Position numbers and translations under genes: made by a program
The notes under the pieces: generated by a model
What the model was told of the DNA's origin: nothing
The model's input: only the letters and a program-made list of their open reading frames with translations
Database searches by the model: none
Shown here: positions 8,432 through 16,688 of the stretch, one piece after another
Position numbering within the stretch: position 1 is the first letter of the stretch
Layout: the number at the start of each line of letters is the position of its first letter
Origin: Streptomyces sp. JH14
Lineage (GTDB): Bacteria > Actinomycetota > Actinomycetes > Streptomycetales > Streptomycetaceae
Direction of reading: 5' to 3'
Length of the DNA stretch: 64,000 nucleotides
NCBI RefSeq assembly: GCF_029428675.1
Contig: NZ_JAJNEL010000001.1
Span: 3,286,001 to 3,350,000, forward strand

Positions 8432-9616
8432 TCACCGGCCCGGATTTCCTTCGCCCGCACGCGCATCACGTCCCACGATCTTCACCGTCGTCCGCCGCTC
8501 CGGCTGCCCCTCCGCGGGGCGCTCGACGGCGAGCAGCGCCATGTCGTCGGTGGACTTGCCGCCGGTGTGCAGCCGTACGTCGTCGGAGAGCGCGGACAGC
8601 AGCTCCTCGGGCCCGGGAAAGATCCGGCCGCGCAGCCGGGCCGCCGGATCGTAGAAGACCCCCTGTGGGTCGCGGGCCTCGGAGAGCCCGTCCGTGAAGG
8701 CGAGCAGCGTCGCGCCGGCGGCCAGACCCCATACGTCGGCCCGGTCCGCCCACACCCCCAGGTCCATGCCGAGCGGCAGCGCGGGCACCGACGGCGCCAG
8801 CACGTCCAGGGCGCCGTCGGGGTGGATCAGCAATGGCTCGGGGTGGCCGCGGTTGACGATCCGCACCTCGTCCGCGCCGGGCGGGATCTCGGCGAGCACG
8901 GCCGTCACGAACCCCTCGACCGGATCGATCCCGCGCTGCCGCGCCCCCTCCCGCGCCAGCGCCCGTTCCAGCCGCTGCGCCACGCGCTCCAGCGAGTCCT
9001 CCTGCTCGGCGGCCTCCCGGAACGCACCGATGATCACGGCCACCGCCTCGACCGCCTGGAGCCCCTTGCCGCGCACGTCCCCGACGACGAGCCGCACCCC
9101 GTGCGGGCTCTCCGCCACGGCGAACAGGTCGCCGCCGACGTACTCGTCCGCCTGGGCCGCCTCGTACCGCGCCGCGACGCGGAGCCCCCCGATCCGGTCC
9201 ATGGGGGCCGGCAGCACGGCCCGCATGGCGGTCTCCGCGATGAACCGCGCCGAGGCCAGCTGCTCGTTGCTGTGCCGTACCACCCCGTTGATGACGACGG
9301 CGAGGATCGAGACCGTGAGCACGGTGAAGACCTCGATGACCGGCACGACGTGCATCAGCGTGCCGCTGGCCGTCCGCAGCACGACGATGGCGAGGACCGC
9401 TGCCGCGCCGGTACGGATGGCGCCGGCCAGCGAGACGAACGGGGCGGCGATCAACGGGGCCGCCACGAACAGCGGCACGGCGGTGAAGGCCGGCGGCGCG
9501 AAGTAGTCGAAGAGAATCCCGCCGACGATCATCAGGACCGGCAGCGTCCGGACGAACTGCCAGGCCCAGCCGTCGCCCAGGGCCTGCGCACCGCTCGGCT
9601 TCTCCGCCATCCCCAC
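8432..9616 (-). CDS. Membrane-anchored SpoIIE-type PP2C phosphatase
   Basis: This 394-residue protein has about four N-terminal membrane helices (residues 20-110) and a cytoplasmic PPM/SpoIIE phosphatase domain (about 150-375). Metal-binding motifs are visible: DEYVGGDLFAV, VVGDVRGKGLQA, FTDGLSEARD and STDDMALLAVE. Such proteins usually dephosphorylate anti-anti-sigma factors in partner-switching modules, but no anti-sigma or STAS partner is nearby, so the target is unknown. GTG at 9616 is preferred because AGGAG lies 7 nt upstream; ATG 9610 is possible. A terminator separates it from the upstream tRNA. Confidence 0.87.
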   Translation of the reverse strand: MGMAEKPSGAQALGDGWAWQFVRTLPVLMIVGGILFDYFAPPAFTAVPLFVAAPLIAAPFVSLAGAIRTGAAAVLAIVVLRTASGTLMHVVPVIEVFTVLTVSILAVVINGVVRHSNEQLASARFIAETAMRAVLPAPMDRIGGLRVAARYEAAQADEYVGGDLFAVAESPHGVRLVVGDVRGKGLQAVEAVAVIIGAFREAAEQEDSLERVAQRLERALAREGARQRGIDPVEGFVTAVLAEIPPGADEVRIVNRGHPEPLLIHPDGALDVLAPSVPALPLGMDLGVWADRADVWGLAAGATLLAFTDGLSEARDPQGVFYDPAARLRGRIFPGPEELLSALSDDVRLHTGGKSTDDMALLAVERPAEGQPERRTTVKIVGRDARAGEGNPGR

Positions 9617-9717
9617 CTGTGTTCTCCTGCCCGGTGCGCCCTGTGACCTCCCAGGTTCGCCGGAGCGGCCTCACGCGGCGACTCCTCGTCGGCCAATGGG
9701 GGGAGAGGACACATACG

Positions 9718-9756
9718 CATCAGGCCCGGCACGCTTGATGCGTGCCGGGCCTGATG
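9718..9756 (-). terminator. Terminator of initiator tRNA gene
   Basis: A perfect 16-bp stem pairs 9718-9733 with 9741-9756 around a 7-nt loop. It lies 7 nt beyond the tRNA 3' end. Confidence 0.85.
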
Positions 9757-9762
9757 TTTCAG

Positions 9763-9836
9763 TAGCGGGGACAGGATTTGAACCTGCGACCTCTGGGTTA
9801 TGAGCCCAGCGAGCTACCGAGCTGCTCCACCCCGCG
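9763..9836 (-). tRNA. tRNA-fMet (CAT), initiator
   Basis: The 74-nt cloverleaf reads CGCGGGGTGGAGCAGCTCGG at its 5' end. The anticodon loop contains CAT within an anticodon stem ending in three G:C pairs (TGGGCTCATAACCCA). Position 1 is C and does not pair with position 72 (C1:U72). The unpaired 1:72 end and the GGG/CCC anticodon stem identify the initiator rather than the elongator. CCA is not encoded. Confidence 0.96.
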
Positions 9837-9982
9837 TCGGTGAACACAACTCTACGCCATCCGGGACGGGCTGCTGACCAATTGTGGAATGAGTGCCGAA
9901 CCGCCCGGCCCCGGGCACGAGATCCTGGCGGTCCCGGCCCGCCCCGGGCCTCTGCCGGACCCGGCCCGGGGCGGGTCCCCGG

Positions 9983-11179
9983 TCACTTCGATTCGGTGAT
10001 GCGCGGCGTCTGCTTCCCGTTGACCGCACCCGCTCCCGCCCCCGCGCTGCGCTGGAGCGCGTGGAGGATGGCCAGCCCCTGGCCGACCACGCCCGCCGCC
10101 ATCTCGTTGACCCCGTTGGTGCCGTTGAGCACGGTGAGGTCGGCGCCCTTCATCCCGCGGGCCGCCGCGTCCGCCAGCGCCGGCAGGTTCTCCACGATGC
10201 GGTTGGCCGCGATCAGCTCCTGGTTTCCGTCCCGGAGCGAGGCGGCGCGGGCGGTGTTGGCATCGGCCTGCGCCTGGGCGAGGGTCCGCTCGGTGTACGC
10301 ATTGCCGTCGGCCTGGAACTTCGCCCGGTCCCGGGCGGCCTCGGCGAGCGTGCGCTGCCGGTACGCCTCGGCGTCCGCCGGACGCCTGACCTCCGCCTCC
10401 AGCCGCTGTGCGGCCAGCGCGGCCTGGCGCTCCGCCAGGGCGGTCTGCTCCTCGATGACCTCCTGCGACGACCTGGCCTGGGCGAGCGGCCCGGCCTGGG
10501 CGGCGCGGGCGTTGTACTGCTCGGTCTCGGCGAGGAAGCCGGCCCGCTTGATCGCGGTGTCCCGTTCGTACTCGGCCTTGAGCGCCGCGGCCTGCTGCTC
10601 ACGCTCGGACGCCTCCTGGTCGGCCCTGGCCTGGGCGATCCGGGCCTGGCTGGCGACGGCGGCCGCGTGCGGGGCGGCGAGGTTGCTGATGTAGCCGGTG
10701 GCGTCGTCGATCTCCTGGATCTGCAGGGCGTCCACGACGATGCCCAGCTTCTCCATCTCGCCGTGGCTGCCGGCGATGACCTCCTGGGAGACCCGGTTCC
10801 GTTCCCGGATGATCTGCTCGACGGTCAGCCCGCCGATGATGGATCGCAGGTGACCGGCGAAGATCCGGCCCGCGAGTTCCTCCATCTGGTCCTGTTCGGA
10901 CAGGAAGCGGCGTGCCGCGTTGGCGATGGAGACGGCGTCGTCACCGACCTTGAAGACGGCGACCGCGCGGACGTTGAGGCGGATGCCCTGCTGGGTGACG
11001 CAGTCCTCGGTGATCTCGGCCTCGCGCAGCGCCAGGGAGAGCATGCGCGCCTTCTGCTTCACCGGTACGACGAAACTGCCGTGGCCGGTGACGATCCGGA
11101 ACTGCGTGTCCTGCGTCTGCCGCTTCGATCCGGAGATGAGCATCGCCTCGTTGGGGGCGGGAACGTGCCAGAACAACAT
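9983..11179 (-). CDS. SPFH/Band-7 (flotillin-like) membrane-scaffold protein
   Basis: This 398-residue protein starts MLFWHVPAPNEAMLISGSK, the usual flotillin-type beginning. The SPFH domain covers about residues 5-180. A long Ala/Glu/Arg coiled coil (about 185-330) and a Gly/Ala-rich end follow. Flotillins organise membrane microdomains. ATG 11179 has AGGAG 8 nt upstream; an in-frame ATG at 11203 with GAGGTG is an alternative adding 8 residues. The NfeD-like gene lies 49 nt or more upstream on the same strand, and SPFH and NfeD proteins are classic operon partners. This supports both assignments. Confidence 0.87.
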   Translation of the reverse strand: MLFWHVPAPNEAMLISGSKRQTQDTQFRIVTGHGSFVVPVKQKARMLSLALREAEITEDCVTQQGIRLNVRAVAVFKVGDDAVSIANAARRFLSEQDQMEELAGRIFAGHLRSIIGGLTVEQIIRERNRVSQEVIAGSHGEMEKLGIVVDALQIQEIDDATGYISNLAAPHAAAVASQARIAQARADQEASEREQQAAALKAEYERDTAIKRAGFLAETEQYNARAAQAGPLAQARSSQEVIEEQTALAERQAALAAQRLEAEVRRPADAEAYRQRTLAEAARDRAKFQADGNAYTERTLAQAQADANTARAASLRDGNQELIAANRIVENLPALADAAARGMKGADLTVLNGTNGVNEMAAGVVGQGLAILHALQRSAGAGAGAVNGKQTPRITESK

Positions 11180-11252
11180 GAGCGGACTCCTGCCGTACGT
11201 CATTTCACCTCGACGTCGTCCCCCGACGTCATCCCCCGGTGCCGGATCCCGT

Positions 11253-11486
11253 TCAGGACGGCAGACGTTCGACGATCACGCTGCGCGCCGAGACCGAGTC
11301 GACGACAACGACGCGTTCGTCCCTGTCGATCGACGTCGACGACCATGCGGTGTAGGCCTCCGAACCGCCCCGTACGGCCACCAGCACTTCGCCCGGGCCA
11401 CCCTGCGGGATCGGCACGGTGACGCGCCCCACCGCCCCGACCGGGCTCAGAGCGGACTCGTCTGCGGCTCTCATACGCCCTCGCAC
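11253..11486 (-). CDS. Small NfeD-like OB-fold protein, partner of flotillin
   Basis: This 77-residue protein has no membrane segment. The core VGRVTVPIPQGGPGEVLVAV, followed by a second beta pair ending DERVVVVDSVSARSVIVERL, has the strand pattern of the C-terminal OB domain of NfeD. It would be a minimal, soluble version. It lies directly upstream of the SPFH gene in the same direction. The start is uncertain: GTG 11486 has GAAGG 9 nt upstream, while ATG 11474 has a GAGGG that is rather close. Confidence 0.65.
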   Translation of the reverse strand: MRGRMRAADESALSPVGAVGRVTVPIPQGGPGEVLVAVRGGSEAYTAWSSTSIDRDERVVVVDSVSARSVIVERLPS

Positions 11487-11642
11487 TCGCCCACGCCTTC
11501 GTCGACGGTTCCACGGTACTCCGCAGCACCCCCGGAGGACCGGTGCCGAACCACGACGAGCAGACGCCCATATGTGGTGATATGACTAATTCAGCATTCA
11601 GTCATTCGGCGCTGAACCGCGGCGACGACTAGGGAGCTGAAC

Positions 11643-12056
11643 ATGGACGACTACCCCCTGCTCAATCTCTTCTGGACCATGCTCTGGTTCTTCCTCTGGA
11701 TCATGTGGCTGTTCCTGCTCTTCAAGGTCATCGTGGACATCTTCCGCAGCGACGACCTGGGTGGCTGGGCCAAGGCGGGCTGGCTGATCCTGGCCCTGGT
11801 GGTGCCGTACCTCGGCGTCCTGATCTACGTGATCGCGCGCGGCAAGTCCATGGGGAAGCGCGACGTGAAGGAGGCCCAGGAGAGAGAGGCCGCCTTCAAG
11901 GCGTACGTGCGCGAGGCGGCGGGCACGGGCGGCAAGGGCGCCGCGGCGAAGGGCGGCCCGAGCGTCGACGAACTGGCCAAACTCGCGGACCTCAGGGACC
12001 GTGGCGCGATCACCGACGAGGAGTTCGTGCAGGCCAAGACGAAGCTCCTGATCTGA
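11643..12056 (+). CDS. PLDc_N/SHOCT-domain small membrane protein
   Basis: This 137-residue protein has two N-terminal hydrophobic helices (about 5-30 and 42-65), with aromatic WFFLWIMWLFLL and the PLDc_N-type GGWAKAGWLILALVVPYLGVLIYVIARG. A charged linker and a C-terminal SHOCT motif follow (about 108-137: VDELAKLADLRDRGAITDEE then F). SHOCT modules are short helical pairs of unknown function, often on membrane or secreted proteins. A GGGAG SD lies 7 nt before the ATG. It is divergent from the NfeD/SPFH operon; the AT-richer stretch at 11575-11610 probably carries promoters for one or both. Confidence 0.82.
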   Translation: MDDYPLLNLFWTMLWFFLWIMWLFLLFKVIVDIFRSDDLGGWAKAGWLILALVVPYLGVLIYVIARGKSMGKRDVKEAQEREAAFKAYVREAAGTGGKGAAAKGGPSVDELAKLADLRDRGAITDEEFVQAKTKLLI

Positions 12057-12071
12057 GGCGTACTCCGCGTC

Positions 12072-12106
12072 CGAGCTGCACCGCCCGGCCCCGGCGGTGC
12101 AGCTCG
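12072..12106. terminator. Bidirectional terminator between convergent genes
   Basis: A perfect 14-bp stem pairs 12072-12085 with 12093-12106 around a 7-nt loop. It lies midway between the stops of the SHOCT gene and the molybdoenzyme gene. Confidence 0.85.
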
Positions 12107-12123
12107 TTCCCGGGCGTCCCGGT

Positions 12124-13287
12124 TCAGTCCGGACGCCCCGCCCCGCAGTGCACCGGGATCCGCTGGACAGCGTTGTTGCCGAAGCCGCCGCGGTTCCACG
12201 GCTGGCGCAGGGGCTGTACCCGGCCCGCCGCATCGGTGGCGCGGGCGGCGAGGACATGCCTGCCGGGGGTGGCCTTCCACGACGCCTGCCACCGCTGCCA
12301 CGCCCAGATGTGCGACCCGTCCCCGTCCGGCGCGGCGAGCTCGGCGTCGTACCAGGAACGGCAGTCGTCGGTGGTCACCTCGACCCGGGTGACGGGCGGC
12401 CGCCCCGACCAGGCCCTGCCTTCCAGCAGCAGCCGCCCGGGATGGACAAAACGGGTCCTGGACATGAAGTCCGGGAAGCCGGGCGGGATCATCAGCGCCC
12501 GCGGGGCGATCCGGGTGACGGGCTCGCCGGGATCGTCGGGCTCCTGGCGGTAGCGGTACGCCGTCGTCTGCTGGAACCCGGTGAACGGGGTGCTGGTGAG
12601 CCGGATCTCGCGGAGCCACTTCACGTGGGCCATGCCGTACCAGCCCGGCACCACCAGCCGGAGCGGATGGCCGTGCTGCGGCGGCAGCGGCCCGCCGTTC
12701 ATCCGGTACGCCACCAGCACGTCCGGGTCGTCGCCGATGGCCACCTCCAACGGCAGGCTCCGCCGGTAGTCCTGCTCGACGCCCCGCTCGACGCCGTGGT
12801 CGGCCCCGCAGAAGACGGCCTCGACGGCGTCCGGCTCGACCCCGGCCTCGGCGAGCAGCAGCCGCAGCGGCACCCCGGTCCATTCGGCCGTACCGACCGC
12901 TTCGACCTGCCACGGCTGGCTGACCGGACGCGGGGTGAGCAGGGCCCGCCCGTTGCCCGCACACTCCATCGTGACGCGATGCGTGACGGCCGGGAACGAC
13001 CGCAGGGCCGCCGCGTCCAGCGCCAGCGGCCTGCGGACCCGGCCGTGCACCGTGAGCTGCCAGCCGTGGGAGCGCCCGGCACAGGCGTCGGGGACATAGG
13101 GAATGTCGTAGTGGACCAGTACGTAGTGGAGGCCGGACGGCGTGACGTCGTAGCGCAGCGCCTCCAGCGGCAGACCGTGGTTGCGCGCCGCGAGCGCGAG
13201 CTCCTCCGGGCTGATGCCCTCGCCGGGCCCGGCGAGGCGCCCCCGGGGGCTGACGCCGCCGTCGAAGGGCCCCGGACGTCCGTCCAT
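12124..13287 (-). CDS. Sulfite-oxidase-like molybdopterin oxidoreductase
   Basis: This 387-residue enzyme has an oxidoreductase molybdopterin domain (about 70-250) with the Mo-ligand Cys109 in TMECAGNGR, then GHPLRLVVPGWYG. A C-terminal Mo-co dimerisation domain follows (about 265-387). There is no heme domain and no signal peptide, so it is a cytoplasmic, actinobacterial-type member rather than true eukaryotic sulfite oxidase or exported MsrP. The substrate is likely sulfite or another oxyanion but is not provable here. ATG 13287 gives the family start; no strong SD is visible. The frame stays open far upstream, but that extension is only a G+C artefact crossing the opposite-strand gene. Confidence 0.87.
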   Translation of the reverse strand: MDGRPGPFDGGVSPRGRLAGPGEGISPEELALAARNHGLPLEALRYDVTPSGLHYVLVHYDIPYVPDACAGRSHGWQLTVHGRVRRPLALDAAALRSFPAVTHRVTMECAGNGRALLTPRPVSQPWQVEAVGTAEWTGVPLRLLLAEAGVEPDAVEAVFCGADHGVERGVEQDYRRSLPLEVAIGDDPDVLVAYRMNGGPLPPQHGHPLRLVVPGWYGMAHVKWLREIRLTSTPFTGFQQTTAYRYRQEPDDPGEPVTRIAPRALMIPPGFPDFMSRTRFVHPGRLLLEGRAWSGRPPVTRVEVTTDDCRSWYDAELAAPDGDGSHIWAWQRWQASWKATPGRHVLAARATDAAGRVQPLRQPWNRGGFGNNAVQRIPVHCGAGRPD

Positions 13288-13443
13288 GGCTTCATGGTGC
13301 GCCTGCGGGTCGCCACCGCCCACCGCTCCCCGCCTCCCGGACACCGCATGTCGCTCTTTGCCCGGCGCCGGGCGATTGCACGGCCTCCTCGCGGGCGGGA
13401 GCGTGGAGACATCAGCGCTCCGCGCCCCGGCAAGGAGAGGGTC

Positions 13444-14832
13444 ATGGACGGCAGCACGCTCGAGGCGATGGGGGCCGCGCTGCGCGGTCCGGTCATCGGC
13501 CCGCAGGACCCGGAGTACCGCGAGGCCCGCACGGTCTACAACGCCATGATCGACCGGCGTCCGGCCGCCGTGGTGCGGTGCGCGGACGCGGCGGACGTCA
13601 TGGCAGCGGTCGGCTTCCTCCGTACCGAAGGACTCGAACTCGCCGTCCGGGGCGGCGGGCACAGCGGCGCCGGGCTGTGTCTGGTGGACGACGGTGTCAC
13701 CCTCGACCTGTCGCCGATGCGCTGGGCGGACATCGATCCGGGGGCCAGGACGGCTCGGGTCGGCGGCGGCGCCGTGCTGGGCGACCTCGACCACGCCGCC
13801 CATGCGTTCGGGCTGGCCACCCCGTCCGGGATCATGTCGACGACCGGCGTCGGCGGGCTCACCGTCGGCGGCGGTCACGGTCATCTCACCCGCAGGTACG
13901 GACTGGCGGTGGACAACCTCCTCTCGGCGGACGTCGTCCTGGCCGACGGAAGCTTCGTCACCGCGAACGAGACCGAGAACGCCGACCTGTTCTGGGCGTT
14001 GCGCGGCGGCGGCGGGAACTTCGGCATCGTCACCGCGTTCACCTTCCGGCTCCATCCGGTGGACACCGTGGGCGTCGGGATCACGGTGTGGCCGGTCGAC
14101 CGGACCCGCGAAGTCCTCGAGTGGTACCGGGACTTCCTGCCGCAGGCGCCCGAGGACCTGAACGGCTTCTTCGCGGCGCTCAGCGTGCCGCCGGGTCCGC
14201 CGTTCCCCGAGGAGATCCACGGTCAGAAGATGTGCGGGGTCATCTGGTGCTGGACCGGCGACCCCGGCCTCCTCGGCACCACGCTCGCCGTGGTGGACGA
14301 ACCGGGTCCCCCCGCGTTCCACTTCACCGCACCGATGCCCTACCCGGCGCTGCAGACCATGTTCGACGGACTGCTCCCGGCCGGCCTGCAGTGGTACTGG
14401 CGGGGCAACTTCTTCGACCGGATCACGGACGACGCCGTCGACGTGCACGTCAAGTACGCCGAGAACCTCCCCACCGACCTGTCGACCACGCACCTGTACC
14501 CGGTCGACGGAGCCGCCCACCGGATCGGCGCGGACGACACGGCGTGGGCGTACCGGGACGCGGTCTGGTCCGGCGTCATCGCCGGCATCGACCCCGACCC
14601 GGACAAGGCCGAGACGCTCAGGCAGTGGTGCGTCGACTACTGGGAGGAGCTCCACCCGCACTCGATGGGCGGAACGTACGTGAACTTCATGGGAACGGGT
14701 GAGACCCCCGACCGGGTCCGCGCCTCCTACCGCGACCACTACGACCGTCTCGCGGCCGTCAAGCGCGCCTACGATCCGGACAACGTCTTCCACGTCAACC
14801 ACAACATCGAGCCGGCCGCGTCGCCGAGCTGA
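13444..14832 (+). CDS. FAD-binding (BBE-type) oxidase
   Basis: This 462-residue flavoenzyme belongs to the berberine-bridge/GlcO family. The PCMH FAD-binding domain spans about 35-210. RGGGHSGAG carries the His (about residue 73) that normally binds FAD covalently. The second contact segment, TVGGGHGHLTRRYG, lacks the Cys found in bicovalent members, so single covalent attachment is expected. The C-terminal BBE motif is DNVFHVNHNIEP. Such enzymes oxidise sugars, oligosaccharides or aromatic alcohols with oxygen. The SD AAGGAGAGG precedes ATG 13444. It is divergent from the molybdoenzyme gene; whether they work together is unknown. Confidence 0.88.
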   Translation: MDGSTLEAMGAALRGPVIGPQDPEYREARTVYNAMIDRRPAAVVRCADAADVMAAVGFLRTEGLELAVRGGGHSGAGLCLVDDGVTLDLSPMRWADIDPGARTARVGGGAVLGDLDHAAHAFGLATPSGIMSTTGVGGLTVGGGHGHLTRRYGLAVDNLLSADVVLADGSFVTANETENADLFWALRGGGGNFGIVTAFTFRLHPVDTVGVGITVWPVDRTREVLEWYRDFLPQAPEDLNGFFAALSVPPGPPFPEEIHGQKMCGVIWCWTGDPGLLGTTLAVVDEPGPPAFHFTAPMPYPALQTMFDGLLPAGLQWYWRGNFFDRITDDAVDVHVKYAENLPTDLSTTHLYPVDGAAHRIGADDTAWAYRDAVWSGVIAGIDPDPDKAETLRQWCVDYWEELHPHSMGGTYVNFMGTGETPDRVRASYRDHYDRLAAVKRAYDPDNVFHVNHNIEPAASPS

Positions 14833-14904
14833 CGGGACTCCCCCTGTCGCCGGCCTGGATGGCCCCGGCTCGTGCCCTCGCGACCCGAGGTTCGTTACCC
14901 CAGC

Positions 14905-15312
14905 ATGATCGTCTCCACTGTCGCACGGCGCCTGGCCGCCGCCTCGCTGACCGCCGCCGCCCTCGCCGCGCCACTGCTCATGTCCCCCACTGCACACGCC
15001 GCCGCCCCCGACGACGGGCTCTTGCTGACCGTGTCCGGCAGCGACGACACGTGGATCCGCGGCGTCCTCCTCGAGTGCCCGTCCGCTTCCGGGAGCAACC
15101 ACCCGCAGGCCGCCGAGGCCTGCGCAGCACTGAACGCGGCCGGGGGCGATCCCGACGGGCTGCCGGGCGACCCTCGTCGGTGCGCGCACCTCTACGAGCC
15201 GGTCACCGCCACCGCCGAGGGGCAGTACGACGGCCGCCCGGTGTCCTGGCAGCGGACCTTCGCCAACGCCTGTGTGCTGGCATCGGTCACGGGCCCCGTC
15301 TTCCGGTTCTGA
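14905..15312 (+). CDS. Secreted subtilisin-inhibitor (SSI) family protein
   Basis: This 135-residue protein has a signal peptide (Arg-Arg, then an Ala/Leu core, cleavage after AHA at about residue 32). The mature SSI domain keeps all four cysteines (58, 73, 93, 123), matching the two SSI disulfides. Alignment to the known reactive loop C-P-M-V-Y gives C93-A-H95-L96-Y, so P1 would be His and P2 Ala instead of Pro. SSI proteins are exported inhibitors of subtilisin- and trypsin-like proteases that control mycelial protease activity. The ATG 14905 choice is set by the signal peptide; GAGGT lies 14 nt upstream, and a GTG at 14872 is a weaker alternative. Confidence 0.9.
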   Translation: MIVSTVARRLAAASLTAAALAAPLLMSPTAHAAAPDDGLLLTVSGSDDTWIRGVLLECPSASGSNHPQAAEACAALNAAGGDPDGLPGDPRRCAHLYEPVTATAEGQYDGRPVSWQRTFANACVLASVTGPVFRF

Positions 15313-15328
15313 CCGCTCCCGGCAGGCG

Positions 15329-15360
15329 GTCCCTGCCCGGCCCACCGGCCGGGCAGGGAC
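15329..15360 (+). terminator. Terminator of the SSI gene
   Basis: A perfect 14-bp G+C-rich stem pairs 15329-15342 with 15347-15360 around the loop CACC. It starts 16 nt after the SSI stop. Confidence 0.88.
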
Positions 15361-15410
15361 GAACAGTAGAGTTTCGGCTGCGTCAGCCCCCGAACTCCGA
15401 GGTACCGGCC

Positions 15411-16688
15411 GTGATACCCGCAGAGCCCAGCCCGCCCCCGCCCCCTGCGCCGACCGTGGTGGGGATCGGCGCCGACGGATGGCAGGGGCTGCCGGAGGAC
15501 TCGCGCGCGGCGCTGCTCGGCGCACAGGTGGTGATCGGCGGTGCACGGCAGTTGGAGCTGCTGCCACCGCAGTGCACGGGGCGGCGCGTTCCCTGGCCCT
15601 CGCCGCTGCGGCCCGCCGTGGCCGCTCTCCTGACCGCACATCAGGGACTCCGGATCGCCGTGCTGGCCAGCGGCGACCCCATGTTCTACGGCATCGGGCG
15701 CGCGCTCAGCGAGGAGTTGGGCGCCGAAAACCTCCGTGTCCTGCCGCATCCGTCCTCCGTCTCCTACGCCTGTGCCCGGCTCGGCTGGCCGCTGGAGGAC
15801 ACCGAGGTCGTCACGCTCGTCGGCCGCCCGGCGGCCCGGCTGGCCGCCGCCCTGCACGACGGCCGGCGGCTGCTGGTGCTGAGCGCCGGTGCCGGAACCC
15901 CGGGCGACGTGGCGGCGCTGCTGCGCGAGCACGGCTTCGGGCCCAGCCGGATGCGGGTGCTGGAGCGGCTCGGCGGCGAGGCCGAGGACGGTGCGGCGGG
16001 TACGGCCGAGGCATGGGCGCATCCGCCGGGCGACCCGTTGAACGTCATCGCGGTCGAGTGCCGCCGGGCCCCGGACGCACTGCGGCTCGGGGCCGTTCCC
16101 GGGCTGCCGGACGTCGCGTACGAACACGACGGCCAGCTCACCAAACGTCACATCCGCGCAGCCACGCTCGGGGCACTGGCCCCGGCCCCCGGCGAGCTGC
16201 TCTGGGACATCGGCGGCGGATCCGGCTCGATCGCCGTCGAGTGGATGCGCACCCACCCGTCCTGCCGTGCCGTGACCGTCGAACGCGATCCGGTGCGGGC
16301 CGGACGCATCACCCGTAACGCCGACCGGCTGGGCGTCCCCGCGCTGCGCGTGGTGGCCGGGCGGGCCCCGGAGGCACTCGCCGGACTGCCGGTTCCGGAC
16401 GCCGTGTTCATCGGCGGCGGACTGACCGTGCCGGGCCTGCTCGACGCCTGCTGGGACGCGCTGCCGCCCGGCGGCCGGCTGGTCGCCAACACCGTGACGC
16501 TGGAGTCCGAGGCGCTGCTCACCGAGCGGTACGGGCGCCACGGCGGCGAGCTGGTACGGCTCGCGGTGGCCCACGCGGTACCGGTCGGCGGCTTCACCGG
16601 CTGGCGTCAGTCCATGCCGGTCACCCAGTGGTCCGTGTGCAAGCCCTCGGCACCGTCCGCATCAGAAGACACAGGAGACAACAGATGA
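15411..16688 (+). CDS. cobL: Precorrin-6Y C5,15-methyltransferase (CbiE-CbiT fusion)
   Basis: This 425-residue bifunctional enzyme has an N-terminal CbiE-type tetrapyrrole methylase (about 15-215: VVGIGADGW, then ASGDPMFYGIG). A C-terminal CbiT-type SAM methyltransferase and decarboxylase follows (about 240-410: LTKRHIRAATLGALAP, LLWDIGGGSGSIAVEW). It methylates C5 and C15 of precorrin-6Y and decarboxylates the acetate side chain. GTG 15411 has GAGG 8 nt upstream. A TAGAGT box at 15367-15372 may be the promoter, giving a leader of about 30 nt. The stop overlaps the cobM start (ATGA), so the two are translationally coupled. Confidence 0.93.
   Translation: MIPAEPSPPPPPAPTVVGIGADGWQGLPEDSRAALLGAQVVIGGARQLELLPPQCTGRRVPWPSPLRPAVAALLTAHQGLRIAVLASGDPMFYGIGRALSEELGAENLRVLPHPSSVSYACARLGWPLEDTEVVTLVGRPAARLAAALHDGRRLLVLSAGAGTPGDVAALLREHGFGPSRMRVLERLGGEAEDGAAGTAEAWAHPPGDPLNVIAVECRRAPDALRLGAVPGLPDVAYEHDGQLTKRHIRAATLGALAPAPGELLWDIGGGSGSIAVEWMRTHPSCRAVTVERDPVRAGRITRNADRLGVPALRVVAGRAPEALAGLPVPDAVFIGGGLTVPGLLDACWDALPPGGRLVANTVTLESEALLTERYGRHGGELVRLAVAHAVPVGGFTGWRQSMPVTQWSVCKPSAPSASEDTGDNR

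Noticed and set aside
13288..15639. Upstream extension of the molybdoenzyme frame
   Set aside because: It runs antisense through the BBE oxidase and SSI genes and has no family similarity; the molybdoenzyme start at 13287 fits the family length.
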